Origin: Govania unica | Lineage (GTDB): Bacteria; Pseudomonadota; Alphaproteobacteria; Sphingomonadales; Govanellaceae | Length of the DNA: 64,000 nt | Assembly: GCF_027920805.1 (NCBI RefSeq) | Contig: NZ_JANWOI010000001.1 | Location: 682,001 to 746,000, forward strand | Direction: 5' to 3' | In this document: positions 26,976 through 36,142 of the stretch, in pieces | Layout: every line of letters starts with the position of its first letter | Numbering within the stretch: the stretch's first letter is position 1 | The notes under the pieces: generated by a model | Told to the model about the DNA's origin: nothing | Seen by the model: only the letters and a program-made list of their open reading frames with translations | Databases searched by the model: none | Translations under genes and position numbers: made by a program

Positions 26976-28778
26976 TTATTTCCGGTCCATCTGCAACGCC
27001 TTGATGAAGGCATCGTGGGGAATTTCCACTTTGCCATACAGGCGCATTTTCTTTTTGCCCTCTTTCTGCTTTTCCAGCAGCTTGCGCTTGCGGGTCATGT
27101 CGCCGCCATAACATTTGGCGGTCACGTCCTTCCGAAGCGCCGAGATGGTCTCGCGGGCGATCACCCGGCCGCCGATGGCGGCCTGGATCGGGATCTGGAA
27201 CATGTGGCGGGGAATAAGGTCTTTCAGCCGTTCGCACAGCGACCGGCCTCGATATTCCGCCATGGAGCGATGGACCATGGTCGACAGCGCATCCACCGGC
27301 TCGGCATTGACCAGGATGGACATCTTCACAAGGTCGCCCTCGCGATAATCTTCCATCTGATAGTCAAAGCTTGCGTAACCGCGGGTGACCGACTTCAGGC
27401 GGTCATAGAAGTCATAGACCACTTCGTTGAGCGGCAGATGATAAATGACCATGGCGCGGCTGCCGGCATAGGTCAGTTCGATCTGGTTGCCGCGCTTTTC
27501 CTCGCACAGCTTCAGCACCGAGCCGAGATATTCATCAGGCACGAAGATGGTGGCCTTGATCCAGGGTTCCTCGATTTTCTCGATCTTCACCGGGTCGGGC
27601 ATATCGGCCGGGTTATGCAGCTCGACCATGTCGCCATTGGTCAGATGAACGCGGTAGATAACGCTTGGCGCGGTGGTGATGAGATTGAGATCGAACTCGC
27701 GGAACAGGCGTTCCTGAATGATCTCAAGATGCAGCATGCCAAGGAAGCCGCACCGGAAGCCAAAGCCGAGGGCAGCCGAGGATTCCGGCTCGAATTCAAA
27801 GCTCGCGTCATTGAGGCGGAGCTTCGAGAGGCTTTCGCGCAGATGCTCGAAATCGGCGGCGTCAGCCGGGAACAGGCCGCAGAACACCACGGATTGCACC
27901 GGCTTGAAGCCCGGCAGCGCCTGCGCGCAGAGGCGGCCTTCTTCGGTGATGGTGTCGCCAACCTTGGTCTGAGCCACTTCCTTGATGGCAGCGGTCAGGA
28001 AGCCGATTTCGCCAGGGCCGAGAATATCGACCGTTTCATGCTTGGGCGTGAACACACCGACGCGTTCAAGGGTATGGGTCGATCCGGCCGCCATCATGCG
28101 GATTTTCATCCCGCGCTTCAGGGTGCCGTCAATCACCCGCACCAGCACGACGACGCCGAGATAGGGGTCATACCAGCTATCGACCAGCATGGCCTTCAGC
28201 GGGGCGTTGCGGTCACCCTTCGGGGCCGGCAGACGATGGACCAAAGCTTCAAGCACATCCTTGATGCCGATCCCGGTCTTGGCCGAGGTCATGACGGCGT
28301 CTGACGCATCAAGCCCGATCACATCCTCGATCTGCTGGCGCACCCGTTCGGGTTCGGCGGCGGGCAGATCGACCTTGTTCAGGACTGGCACGATCTCATG
28401 CTGATTGTCGATGGCCTGATAGACGTTCGCGAGCGTCTGAGCTTCAACGCCCTGGCTTGCGTCGACCACCAGAATGGAGCCTTCGCAGGCGGCCAGCGAG
28501 CGGCTGACTTCATAAGCGAAGTCGACGTGGCCCGGGGTGTCCATCAGATTGAGAACATAGGTTTCGCCATCATCGGCCTTATAGTTCAGACGCACGGTCT
28601 GAGCCTTGATGGTGATGCCGCGCTCACGCTCGATATCCATGGAATCGAGCACCTGTTCGCGCATTTCGCGATCAGCCAGCCCGCCACAATATTGAATCAG
28701 GCGGTCGGCAAGTGTCGATTTCCCATGGTCGATATGGGCGATGATGGAAAAATTGCGAATCTTGCTAATATCGGTCAT
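26976..28778 (-). CDS. lepA: Elongation factor 4 (LepA)
   Basis: LepA is a translational GTPase that affects ribosome assembly and translation under stress. The 600-aa product has the GTPase motifs ([29 protein letters not shown]) and the EF-G-like domains. The LepA-specific C-terminal domain ends [16 protein letters not shown]...ALQMDRK. The ATG at 28778 ([10 protein letters not shown]) gives the standard N-terminus; an upstream in-frame extension to 28814 is less likely. It is separated from the methyltransferase gene by about 50 bp. Confidence 0.97.
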   Translation of the reverse strand: MTDISKIRNFSIIAHIDHGKSTLADRLIQYCGGLADREMREQVLDSMDIERERGITIKAQTVRLNYKADDGETYVLNLMDTPGHVDFAYEVSRSLAACEGSILVVDASQGVEAQTLANVYQAIDNQHEIVPVLNKVDLPAAEPERVRQQIEDVIGLDASDAVMTSAKTGIGIKDVLEALVHRLPAPKGDRNAPLKAMLVDSWYDPYLGVVVLVRVIDGTLKRGMKIRMMAAGSTHTLERVGVFTPKHETVDILGPGEIGFLTAAIKEVAQTKVGDTITEEGRLCAQALPGFKPVQSVVFCGLFPADAADFEHLRESLSKLRLNDASFEFEPESSAALGFGFRCGFLGMLHLEIIQERLFREFDLNLITTAPSVIYRVHLTNGDMVELHNPADMPDPVKIEKIEEPWIKATIFVPDEYLGSVLKLCEEKRGNQIELTYAGSRAMVIYHLPLNEVVYDFYDRLKSVTRGYASFDYQMEDYREGDLVKMSILVNAEPVDALSTMVHRSMAEYRGRSLCERLKDLIPRHMFQIPIQAAIGGRVIARETISALRKDVTAKCYGGDMTRKRKLLEKQKEGKKKMRLYGKVEIPHDAFIKALQMDRK

Positions 28779-28829
28779 GGACGCGCTTTTAGCATCAAGC
28801 GTGCGCTTCGCCAATGCCTTCTTGGCGGT

Positions 28830-29807
28830 CTACCAGTTGGACATGGTTTTGGTGACTTTTTTCGAAGCCAGGATGCGGTGAACCTGCAGCACATTGCTTT
28901 CAAGAAGTTTCGAGCGCCGCGACCAGAGTTCAGCCTCGCGCATCAGAACATCCACAAGGGCGCGGCCCTCTTCGCCCTGTGACAGCAGCTTGGCGATGGC
29001 CTTGTCGGCTTCGGACCAGGCGCGGGCGATCATGCTGTTATATTGCTCGCTGACGTCCTCGTTGACGCGCACGGTGAAGCCCGCCCGTTTGATCAGTTCA
29101 AGCATGTCCTCGCCGGTGACGGGGTAAGGGCGCTGCGGTTCCTTTTCCCGCCATTCAAGGAACGCCGGGGTGCTCATGACCGCCGGACTTGAGATGTAGT
29201 AATCGGTCATTAGGAACAGGCTGTCGGCTTTCAGCTTTTTCTGGATGGCGAGCAGCAGTTCGCCCTTGTCCTCGACGGTGAACAGGGCTTCCTTGGCGAA
29301 GGCGCGGTCGAAATTGCGATCGAACTCCGGGTTCTTGGGCTCGTAATGGCAGATTTCCGCTTTTTTGGCGAGCCCGGCGCGATGCGACAGCTCCATGCCG
29401 GCTTCGGCCAGCTGAGAGGATTCCTCGACTCCGGTGATCCAGACCCCGAATTCCTGAGCGAGCACGCGCGACGGCCCGCCAAGTCCGGCGCCGATCACAA
29501 GGGCGCTCATTTCCGGTGACATGGCCAAAAGTTTCGACAGCGCGATGACATGTTCCGGCCCGCCCGGCCCGCAATAGCCTTCGCCCCAAATATACTGGGC
29601 GATTTCGATACGACGTCTGTCCCAGGGAGCGACAGGAAGCACGGCATCGATCTCCGCAGGCGGTGCGGCAGGGACAGGTTCACTCTGTGCCGCCTTCTGC
29701 GCCCGTTCCACAAGGCGCTTTTCGACATCACGAATGTCATAGCCTTCCCACCAGACCCGAAGCCGGGTCCAGAGCGATATTTTAAGAGGGTCTTTTGACC
29801 TGCTCAT
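28830..29807 (-). CDS. SAM-dependent methyltransferase (class I fold)
   Basis: The 325-aa product has a Rossmann-fold methyltransferase motif I (SALVIGAGLGGPSRVLAQEFG) and downstream acidic motif (VEESSQLAEAG). An extended helical N-terminus and C-terminal region (AWSEADKAIAKLL...RRSKLLESNVLQVHRIL) flank it. The ATG at 29807 with GAGG upstream is chosen. Its substrate is not recognisable. It lies between lepA and pheT on the same strand but has its own start region. Confidence 0.8.
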   Translation of the reverse strand: MSRSKDPLKISLWTRLRVWWEGYDIRDVEKRLVERAQKAAQSEPVPAAPPAEIDAVLPVAPWDRRRIEIAQYIWGEGYCGPGGPEHVIALSKLLAMSPEMSALVIGAGLGGPSRVLAQEFGVWITGVEESSQLAEAGMELSHRAGLAKKAEICHYEPKNPEFDRNFDRAFAKEALFTVEDKGELLLAIQKKLKADSLFLMTDYYISSPAVMSTPAFLEWREKEPQRPYPVTGEDMLELIKRAGFTVRVNEDVSEQYNSMIARAWSEADKAIAKLLSQGEEGRALVDVLMREAELWSRRSKLLESNVLQVHRILASKKVTKTMSNW

Positions 29808-29852
29808 GCTGCCTCTTCTCTGGAACACTAGAGTGGAGAGGAGCGGTGATTC

Positions 29853-29900
29853 ACAAAAAATTATAGGCTCGCCCATCCCCCTGGAGAGCGAGCCTATAAT
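29853..29900 (-). terminator. Rho-independent terminator of pheST
   Basis: Perfect 13-bp arms (ATTATAGGCTCGC and GCGAGCCTATAAT) are followed on the minus strand by a run of six T residues. It ends pheST and lies before the methyltransferase gene. Confidence 0.92.
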
Positions 29901-29930
29901 CCAATTGGTAATAATTGGTAAAAATTTTAA

Positions 29931-32321
29931 TCAACCGCGCAAGGTTGCGTTGGTTTTTTTGGCCACGGCTTCAATCACTTTATTGGCGACGCCGTCGATA
30001 TCCTGATCGGTCAGGGTGCGATCCTGAGCCTGCAGGGTGAGGCTGATAGCCACGGATTTCTGACCATCCTCGACCCCTTTGCCTTGATAGACATCAAAGA
30101 CGCTGGCGGCGGTGATCAGGGTTTTGTCGACGCCACGGGCCGCGCGCAGGATGTCTTCGGCGGTCACATCACGGTTAACGACAAAAGCGAAATCGCGCTC
30201 CACAGCCTGGAAGTCCGACACCTTCAGGGGGCCGCGCGATCGGCTTTTGGCCTTGGGCAGCGGCAGGGCGTCCAGGAACACTTCAAACGCCACCACGGGG
30301 CCGTCCACATCAAGCGCCTTGAGCACGCCCGGGTGAATCTCCCCGAACCGGGCCAGCATCTTCGGGCCAAGCTTCAGCACGCCCGACCGGCCCGGATGAT
30401 AGAAGGACGGGCTGTCGGTCGAGGTCACAAGATTGTCGACCGGGGCGCCCGCAGCCGTGAGAATACCCATGACATCGGCCTTGGCCACATAGGCATCGAC
30501 CGCTTGCGGTTTGGCAGTCCAGTGACGGTCGCCGGTCATGCCGCCGCGCACTCCGGCGGCCACCAGAATCTGGCCTTCCGCTGTGTCGTTTTCGAAATGG
30601 CTGCCGATTTCAAACAGGCCCAGATCATGGAACCCGCGATCGGCATTGCGGCCAAGGGCGGCGATCAGGTTTGGCAACAGCGACGGCCGCATGCAGTCAA
30701 GCTCGGACGAGATCGGGTTCGCGAGCATCAGGCAATCCTGCCCGCCGCCGAACAGCTGCGCGTCCTTGGCCGAAAGGAACGACCAGGTCACCGCCTCCCG
30801 CAGCCCGCGCGTGGCGAGGGTACGGCGCACCAGCCGCGTACGTTTCTGGCGTGAGGTCAGAACGCCTTTCGGCGGCATCGGACGATCGAGCGGCACGGAC
30901 GGGATGGCGTCATAGCCATGGATGCGCAGAACTTCTTCCACAAGGTCAGCTTCGCCATCGACGTCCGGCCGCCAGCTCGGCACCCGCACGCTGAGGCTTG
31001 CCCCGGAGCCTTCGACCGTAAAGCCGAGGGAGGTGAGGATCGCGATCGAGCTTTCCGCCGGGAGATCGAGACCGCCGAGCGTCCGCACCCGGTCGGGCCG
31101 GAAAGTCACGATTTTGGTAGCATTCGGAATCTCGCCCGCGATCACAAGCTCGCTCGGCTCCCCACCGCACAGATCAAGGATCAGGCGGGTGGCAAGTTCA
31201 AGGCCTGGGATGGTGCCGTCAGGGTCGACGCCGCGTTCAAAGCGGAAGCGGGCATCGCTCAGCACGCCGGTGGCACGGCCGGTTTCGGCAGTGCGGATCG
31301 GGTCGAACAGCGCCGCTTCGACGAACACATTCAGAGTGCCCTCGGTGCTGCCCGAAGGCGTCCCGCCGATCACGCCCGCAAGTCCAAGCGGCCCGGCCTC
31401 GTCGGCGATTACGCACATGCGGTCGGTCAGCTCATAGGTCTTGTTGTCGAGGGCGTCGAGGGTTTCCCCCTCGCGTCCCAACCGCACAATAATGCCGCCC
31501 GAAAGCTTGTCGGCGTCATAGACATGGAGCGGCCGGGCGCGGTCGTAACACAGGTAATTGGTGATATCGACCAGCGCCGAGATGGGGCGGAGGCCAAGCG
31601 CCTTCAGGCGGTCCTGCAACCATTTGGGGCTCGGGCCATTCTTCACGCCACGGATCAGGCGGCCGACAAACAGTGGGCAGGCGCTGGCGGCGTCACTTTC
31701 GATGCGCACAGGCACGGGGCAGGGGAAGCTGCCCTTGACCGGCTCGACCGCGGGGGATTTGAAGGCCCCGAGACCGGCGGCGGCAAGGTCGCGGGCGATG
31801 CCGGTGATGCCCAGGCAATCCGGGCGGTTCGGCGTGATGGCGATATCGATCACCGGATCGTCGAACCCGGCATATTGTGCGAACGAGCCGCCGAGCGGGG
31901 CGTCCATGGGCAGTTCGATGATGCCCTCATGCTCTTCCGACAGTTCAAGCTCGCGTTCCGAACACATCATGCCGGTGGACAGCACGCCGCGAATTTCCGT
32001 CGGCTTCAAGGTCATCTTGCTGCCCGGAATATAGCTGCCGGACGGGGCGAACACGACCTTGATCCCGGCGCGGGCATTCGATGCCCCACAGACCACCTGC
32101 AGGGTTTCCGTGCCGGTGTCGACGGTGCAAAGACGCAGCCGCTCGGCATTCGGATGCTGTTCGGTGGCTTTCACCTCGGCGATGATGAATGGCGCGAGTT
32201 TCGCGGCCGGATCGATGATCTCTTCAACCTCAAGCCCGACAGCGGTCAGCTTTTCAGCGACCTCCGTGACCGTGGCGGTGGTGTCGAGATGGTCCTTAAG
32301 CCAGTTGAGCGTCAGTTTCAT
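29931..32321 (-). CDS. pheT: Phenylalanyl-tRNA synthetase beta subunit
   Basis: The beta subunit of the alpha2-beta2 enzyme that charges tRNA-Phe. The 796-aa product has an N-terminal EMAP/OB tRNA-binding-like domain (FIIAEVKATEQHPNAERLRLCTVDTG), the B3/B4 editing domain and the B5 module. A C-terminal ferredoxin-like anticodon domain (AVERDFAFVVNRDVTAEDIL) completes it. The ATG directly abuts the pheS stop (TAAATG), so the two are translationally coupled. The strong terminator downstream marks the end of the operon. Confidence 0.97.
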   Translation of the reverse strand: MKLTLNWLKDHLDTTATVTEVAEKLTAVGLEVEEIIDPAAKLAPFIIAEVKATEQHPNAERLRLCTVDTGTETLQVVCGASNARAGIKVVFAPSGSYIPGSKMTLKPTEIRGVLSTGMMCSERELELSEEHEGIIELPMDAPLGGSFAQYAGFDDPVIDIAITPNRPDCLGITGIARDLAAAGLGAFKSPAVEPVKGSFPCPVPVRIESDAASACPLFVGRLIRGVKNGPSPKWLQDRLKALGLRPISALVDITNYLCYDRARPLHVYDADKLSGGIIVRLGREGETLDALDNKTYELTDRMCVIADEAGPLGLAGVIGGTPSGSTEGTLNVFVEAALFDPIRTAETGRATGVLSDARFRFERGVDPDGTIPGLELATRLILDLCGGEPSELVIAGEIPNATKIVTFRPDRVRTLGGLDLPAESSIAILTSLGFTVEGSGASLSVRVPSWRPDVDGEADLVEEVLRIHGYDAIPSVPLDRPMPPKGVLTSRQKRTRLVRRTLATRGLREAVTWSFLSAKDAQLFGGGQDCLMLANPISSELDCMRPSLLPNLIAALGRNADRGFHDLGLFEIGSHFENDTAEGQILVAAGVRGGMTGDRHWTAKPQAVDAYVAKADVMGILTAAGAPVDNLVTSTDSPSFYHPGRSGVLKLGPKMLARFGEIHPGVLKALDVDGPVVAFEVFLDALPLPKAKSRSRGPLKVSDFQAVERDFAFVVNRDVTAEDILRAARGVDKTLITAASVFDVYQGKGVEDGQKSVAISLTLQAQDRTLTDQDIDGVANKVIEAVAKKTNATLRG

Positions 32322-33398
32322 TTATTTTACTCCCCGGCTGGCGAGGGCCGGAATGTCGAGGGCCGCGAAGCCGTAATGTTTCAGCCAGCGCAGATCGGAT
32401 TCAAAGAACTGGCGCAGATCCGGGATGCCATATTTCAGCATGGCCAGACGGTCGATGCCGCAGCCAAAGGCAAAGCCCTGATATTCATTGGGATCAAGCC
32501 CGACGCTTTCGAGCACGCGGGCATTGACCATGCCGCAGCCGAGAATCTCAAGCCAGTCATCCCCCTCGCCCAGAACGATTTCATCGCCCTTGAAGCTGCA
32601 GCCGATATCGACCTCAGCCGACGGTTCGGTGAAGGGGAAATAGCTCGGGCGCAGCCGCATGCGTACATTGTCGACTTCAAAGAAGGCTTTGGCGAAGGTT
32701 TCAAGAATGCCCTTCAGATGGCCCATATGGGTGGTCTTGTCGATGATCAGACCTTCGACCTGATGGAACATCGGGGTATGGGTCGCGTCCGAATCGCAGC
32801 GATAGGTGCGGCCGGGGGCGATGATGCGGATCGGCGGCGTCTCGCTCATCATGGTGCGGATCTGCACCGGCGAAGTATGGGTGCGCAGAAGCTTGGCTTT
32901 CCCGTCCGGGCCGGGGCGCATGTAAAAGGTGTCATGCATCTGCCGCGCCGGATGCGATTCCGGGATGTTGAGCGCGGTGAAATTATGGAAATCATCCTCG
33001 ATTTCCGGGCCTTCAGCGACGGCGAACCCAAGATCGGCGAAAATCTCGATGACTTCGTCCATGACCTGGCTCACCGGGTGGATAGAGCCAAAAACTTCAG
33101 GGCGCGCGGGCAGGGTGACGTCGATCCGCTCGGACGCGAGCTTCTGGTCAAGCGCCGCGCTTTCCAGAAGCGATTTGCGGGACGAGATAGCCTCGCTCAC
33201 CATGTCGCGGAGACCGTTATAGAGCGGCCCAAAGGTCTTGCGCTCGTCCGGGTTCATGCCGCCAAGCTGCTTCATCAGCTCGGATACGCGCCCTTTTTTG
33301 CCCAGAGCGGCCACCCGGGCCACTTCAAGCGCATCAAGGTCTGGCGCTGCATCGACCGCCGACAGCAACTCGGTTTCGAGCTTTTGCAAATCACTCAT
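32322..33398 (-). CDS. pheS: Phenylalanyl-tRNA synthetase alpha subunit
   Basis: The catalytic subunit (358 aa) has an N-terminal coiled coil ([40 protein letters not shown]). Class II synthetase motifs follow: the motif 2 region [22 protein letters not shown] and the motif 3 region [18 protein letters not shown]. It abuts pheT exactly. Between rplT and pheS is a terminator-like hairpin; it may weaken read-through from rplT. Confidence 0.97.
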   Translation of the reverse strand: MSDLQKLETELLSAVDAAPDLDALEVARVAALGKKGRVSELMKQLGGMNPDERKTFGPLYNGLRDMVSEAISSRKSLLESAALDQKLASERIDVTLPARPEVFGSIHPVSQVMDEVIEIFADLGFAVAEGPEIEDDFHNFTALNIPESHPARQMHDTFYMRPGPDGKAKLLRTHTSPVQIRTMMSETPPIRIIAPGRTYRCDSDATHTPMFHQVEGLIIDKTTHMGHLKGILETFAKAFFEVDNVRMRLRPSYFPFTEPSAEVDIGCSFKGDEIVLGEGDDWLEILGCGMVNARVLESVGLDPNEYQGFAFGCGIDRLAMLKYGIPDLRQFFESDLRWLKHYGFAALDIPALASRGVK

Positions 33399-33446
33399 GG
33401 GTTCGCCCTGCTAGTTGGGTATCACGTCTTATTATGACGTCTCGGA

Positions 33447-33484
33447 AAAGAAAAAAGGACCTCCCTTTGCGGGGAAGGCCCTTC
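33447..33484 (-). terminator. Terminator or attenuator after rplT, before pheS
   Basis: On the minus strand GGGCCTTCCCC can pair with GGGAGGTCC across a GCAAA loop, followed by six T residues. It lies about 40 bp after rplT and about 50 bp before pheS. It could be an ordinary terminator or an attenuator for pheST. I see no leader peptide. Confidence 0.65.
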
Positions 33485-33523
33485 CTTCGTCCTGTACCGA
33501 TGTCTCGGGATCGTCGTCGGTGA

Positions 33524-33889
33524 TTAGGCCTTGGCGGCGAGTGCTGCCTGAGCCTGGTCGACGAGAGCCTTGAACGCTTCCGGTTCACGGATCGCGAGAT
33601 CGGAGAGAACCTTGCGGTCCAACTCGATCTGGGCCTTCTTCAGACCATCCATAAATCGCGAATAGGTCAGGCCATACTGGCGCGAACCGGCGTTGATACG
33701 CTGGATCCACAGAGCGCGGAATTCGCGCTTGCGGTTGCGGCGATCGCGGTAAGCATACTGGAGGCCTTTTTCAACAGCCTGTACAGCAGCGCGGAAGACG
33801 TTCTTCCGGCGGCCATAATAACCTTTAGCTGCATCAATAACTTTTTTGTGACGGGCATGAGCCGTCACGCCACGTTTTACACGAGCCAT
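33524..33889 (-). CDS. rplT: 50S ribosomal protein L20
   Basis: This 121-aa basic protein is required early in large subunit assembly and represses its own operon in other bacteria. It has the characteristic [42 protein letters not shown] and [21 protein letters not shown]. It lies 12 bp after rpmI in the same direction. The length is typical. Confidence 0.98.
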   Translation of the reverse strand: MARVKRGVTAHARHKKVIDAAKGYYGRRKNVFRAAVQAVEKGLQYAYRDRRNRKREFRALWIQRINAGSRQYGLTYSRFMDGLKKAQIELDRKVLSDLAIREPEAFKALVDQAQAALAAKA

Positions 33890-33901
33890 GATCGGTTCTC
33901 C

Positions 33902-34099
33902 TTACGCGTACGGCAGATGAATTTTAACGATCCGAGCGTCCTGATCGGACAGAATCGTCGTGCCGCGCTGATTGCGGATGAACTTGTTTCCACGTTTGAT
34001 CATGCCGTGGCGCTTGCCAGCCTGGCCAGATTTGACCTTGCCGGAAGCCGTCAGACGGAAGCGCTTCTTGGCTCCGCTGGTGGTCTTCATTTTGGGCAT
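33902..34099 (-). CDS. rpmI: 50S ribosomal protein L35
   Basis: This 65-aa basic protein starts [21 protein letters not shown] and has the L35 core [20 protein letters not shown]. An AAAAGGATAG motif precedes the start. It heads a short rpmI-rplT unit with its own promoter. The usual upstream partner infC is not adjacent here but lies beyond the gumN-like gene on the same strand. Confidence 0.97.
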   Translation of the reverse strand: MPKMKTTSGAKKRFRLTASGKVKSGQAGKRHGMIKRGNKFIRNQRGTTILSDQDARIVKIHLPYA

Positions 34100-34208
34100 T
34101 TTGCTATCCTTTTTATATGATTGCCTGGGTTTAAGGCCCTGGCGGGATAAACTTCAGAGGTGGGGAGGCATGCCCTTTTCAGCCATCGCACCCGTAAGAA
34201 GCCCGGGG

Positions 34209-34237
34209 GTTATAGCCAGATTGGCTTTGAAACGCAA
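34209..34237 (-). promoter_or_regulatory. Predicted promoter of rpmI-rplT
   Basis: On the minus strand TTGCGT and TATAAC are separated by 17 bp. Transcription would start about 100 bp upstream of rpmI, leaving room for an L20-binding leader as in other species. Confidence 0.6.
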
Positions 34238-34338
34238 GTCTACTTCTCCATATGCGTTGCGGTTGCGCTCCGGTTGGGCGTCTCTATAATTCCGGCCCAT
34301 GTCATGAAGATGACCCCCTTTCACCATATGAGGTCGCG

Positions 34339-35223
34339 ATGCAGCGGGCAGTTCATTGGTTTTTCTGCGCTTTTGTTGTGCTGGCCGGGATTGCGCCCGC
34401 CGCTGCCCGGCAATCGAGCCCGACGCCCGCCATGTGGGTGATCGAGGGCGGGCCGGGCACCGTCGAGATCCTCGGCTCGGTGCATCTTCTGAAGCCCGGC
34501 ACCAAATGGTATGACGGCGCGGTCAAAAGCGCGCTTGAGCGGTCGGATGATCTGGTGCTTGAAACCGTGCTCGACGCGGCGGCCTATAAAAAGATTCAGG
34601 AGATCACGGTGGCGCGCGGGCTATACCCCGAAGGCCAGAGCCTGAAAGCCAATGTGCCGCCCGCCGTCTATCAGCATACGGTCGAAGCGGCACAGAAAAT
34701 GGGCATTCAGGAGCCGGTCATTCAGCGCTTCCGGCCCTGGTATGCGTCGGTGGTGCTCGCCTCGGGCGCGGTGCAGAGCATGGGCTTCGACTCGAAATCC
34801 GGGGTTGAGCAAACCCTGACCGAAGAAGCCAAGCTGCGCGGGCTCAAGGTCAGCGGCCTCGAAACCGCCGAAGAGCAGATCATGGTGCTGGCCGGGACCG
34901 ACCCGAGTGTCCAGCTCTCCATGCTCGAAGACACCATGCGCCAGAATGACGACGTCAAACAGACCCTCGACAAGCTCACCGGGGCCTGGACCCATGGCGA
35001 TCTGAAGACGCTCGAACGGCTGCTTGTGGATGAGGTGAAGACCAACCAGGCGCTCTATGACCTGGTCATCGTCAAGCGGAACGACAACTGGGTACCAAAA
35101 ATCCGCGCCCTCATGGCCAAGCCGGGCCATCACCTGCTGGTCGTCGGTGCCGCCCATCTCGTCGGCCCGGACAGCGTCATCCTCAAGCTAGAAAAAGCCG
35201 GCGTGAAGGTGCGGCGGCAGTAG
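34339..35223 (+). CDS. TraB/GumN family protein, exported
   Basis: The 294-aa protein has a signal peptide (MQRAVHWFFCAFVVLAGIAPAAARQ, cleavage near ARQ). The TraB/GumN core follows: WVIEGGPGTVEILGSVHLLKPGTKWYDGAV, SGVEQTLTEEAKLRGLKVSGLETAEEQ and the closing GHHLLVVGAAHLVGPDSVI. The conserved His/Glu pattern (GSVH...E...GAAH) suggests a metal-dependent hydrolase-like fold of unknown substrate. The ATG at 34339 is chosen for the signal peptide. It is inserted on the opposite strand between infC and rpmI, separating genes usually found together. Confidence 0.87.
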   Translation: MQRAVHWFFCAFVVLAGIAPAAARQSSPTPAMWVIEGGPGTVEILGSVHLLKPGTKWYDGAVKSALERSDDLVLETVLDAAAYKKIQEITVARGLYPEGQSLKANVPPAVYQHTVEAAQKMGIQEPVIQRFRPWYASVVLASGAVQSMGFDSKSGVEQTLTEEAKLRGLKVSGLETAEEQIMVLAGTDPSVQLSMLEDTMRQNDDVKQTLDKLTGAWTHGDLKTLERLLVDEVKTNQALYDLVIVKRNDNWVPKIRALMAKPGHHLLVVGAAHLVGPDSVILKLEKAGVKVRRQ

Positions 35224-35243
35224 AGAGCCGTCGCGGCCCCAAG

Positions 35244-35320
35244 ATGGATTGCCGGGTCAAGCCCGGCAATGACAAATAAACACTTCTCATGTCATTGCCG
35301 GGCTTGACCCGGCAATCCAT
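35244..35320. repeat. Opposed pair of family-A palindromic repeats
   Basis: Units at 35244-35273 (reverse) and 35291-35320 (forward) have identical 30-bp cores and a 17-bp spacer. The pair lies between the gumN-like gene and infC, which converge. Confidence 0.9.
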
Positions 35321-35364
35321 CTGGCCGCAGCACCGCAGAAAAACGAAGACCACAACTCCGCAAC

Positions 35365-35393
35365 AAAAAAGCCGCCCTAACCGGGCGGCTTTT
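35365..35393 (-). terminator. Rho-independent terminator of infC
   Basis: GCCGCCC pairs with GGGCGGC across TAACC. On the minus strand a run of six T residues follows. It marks the end of the infC transcript. Confidence 0.88.
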
Positions 35394-35418
35394 CCTATAA
35401 CGTCTCAGCTCACGAAGA

Positions 35419-35988
35419 TCACTTCGGCGCGAGGACCATGATGATCTGGCGGCCTTCAAGCTTCGGATGCTGTTCGACCTTGGCGGTTTCGCCGACTTCG
35501 GTCTGCACCTTGCGCAGCAGTTCAAGACCGATGTCCTGATGGGCCATTTCGCGACCACGGAAGCGTAGGGTCACCTTGACCTTATCGCCTTCGCCGAGAA
35601 ATTTGCTGATGGCGCGCATTTTGACTTCATAGTCATGGGTATCGATCATCGGGCGCATCTTGATCTCTTTGATCTCGATGACCTTCTGATTTTTGCGCGC
35701 CTGGTTGGCTTTTTTCTGGGCTTCGTATTTATACTTGCCGTAATCGAGAATCTTGCAAACCGGCGGTTCGGCGCCAGGCGAGATTTCTACGAGATCAAGG
35801 CCAGACTCGACGGCCATCTCCAGTGCTGCACGAATATCGACAACGCCGTGGTTTTCACCTTCGGCGTCAATCAGACGAACTTTCGGAACGCGAATCTGTT
35901 CGTTGACGCGGGGGCCCTGCTGAGCGGGAGGTTGGTTGCCGGCCGGTCCCTTGCGGGAGAAGCTTGGTCCTGAATCGGGTCGCAGCAT
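35419..35988 (-). CDS. infC: Translation initiation factor IF-3
   Basis: IF-3 keeps ribosomal subunits apart and checks start-codon choice. The 189-aa product has the N-domain ([24 protein letters not shown]), the linker of lysine and alanine ([28 protein letters not shown]) and the C-domain ([22 protein letters not shown]). A Ser/Pro-rich N-terminal extension precedes. The start is uncertain: the ATG at 35988 is used, but the nearest Shine-Dalgarno (AGGAG) is about 14 bp away. infC often uses unusual start codons in bacteria. It has its own terminator and follows thrS by about 150 bp. Confidence 0.93.
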   Translation of the reverse strand: MLRPDSGPSFSRKGPAGNQPPAQQGPRVNEQIRVPKVRLIDAEGENHGVVDIRAALEMAVESGLDLVEISPGAEPPVCKILDYGKYKYEAQKKANQARKNQKVIEIKEIKMRPMIDTHDYEVKMRAISKFLGEGDKVKVTLRFRGREMAHQDIGLELLRKVQTEVGETAKVEQHPKLEGRQIIMVLAPK

Positions 35989-36142
35989 GTGTTTACGACA
36001 ATCTCCTATGTGATTCCAATGCGCGCTGTGATCCACGGTGCGCTTGCCGTTCGCATGCCAAAAAGGCCTCTCGCTTTACCTTCGGTTACTGTAACCGGTT
36101 AAAACGAGCTGCCTTTTCGTCACACGCTCTCCACCATCATAT

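Noticed and set aside
30918-33437. Very long plus-strand open frame (839 codons) opposite pheT/pheS.
   Set aside because: It spans both well-supported synthetase genes in reverse and shows no recognisable domain.
33399-33523. Leader peptide with phenylalanine codons controlling pheST.
   Set aside because: The run of Phe codons (TTTTTTCTTTTC) falls in the poly-T tract of the hairpin and has no nearby start codon or binding site.
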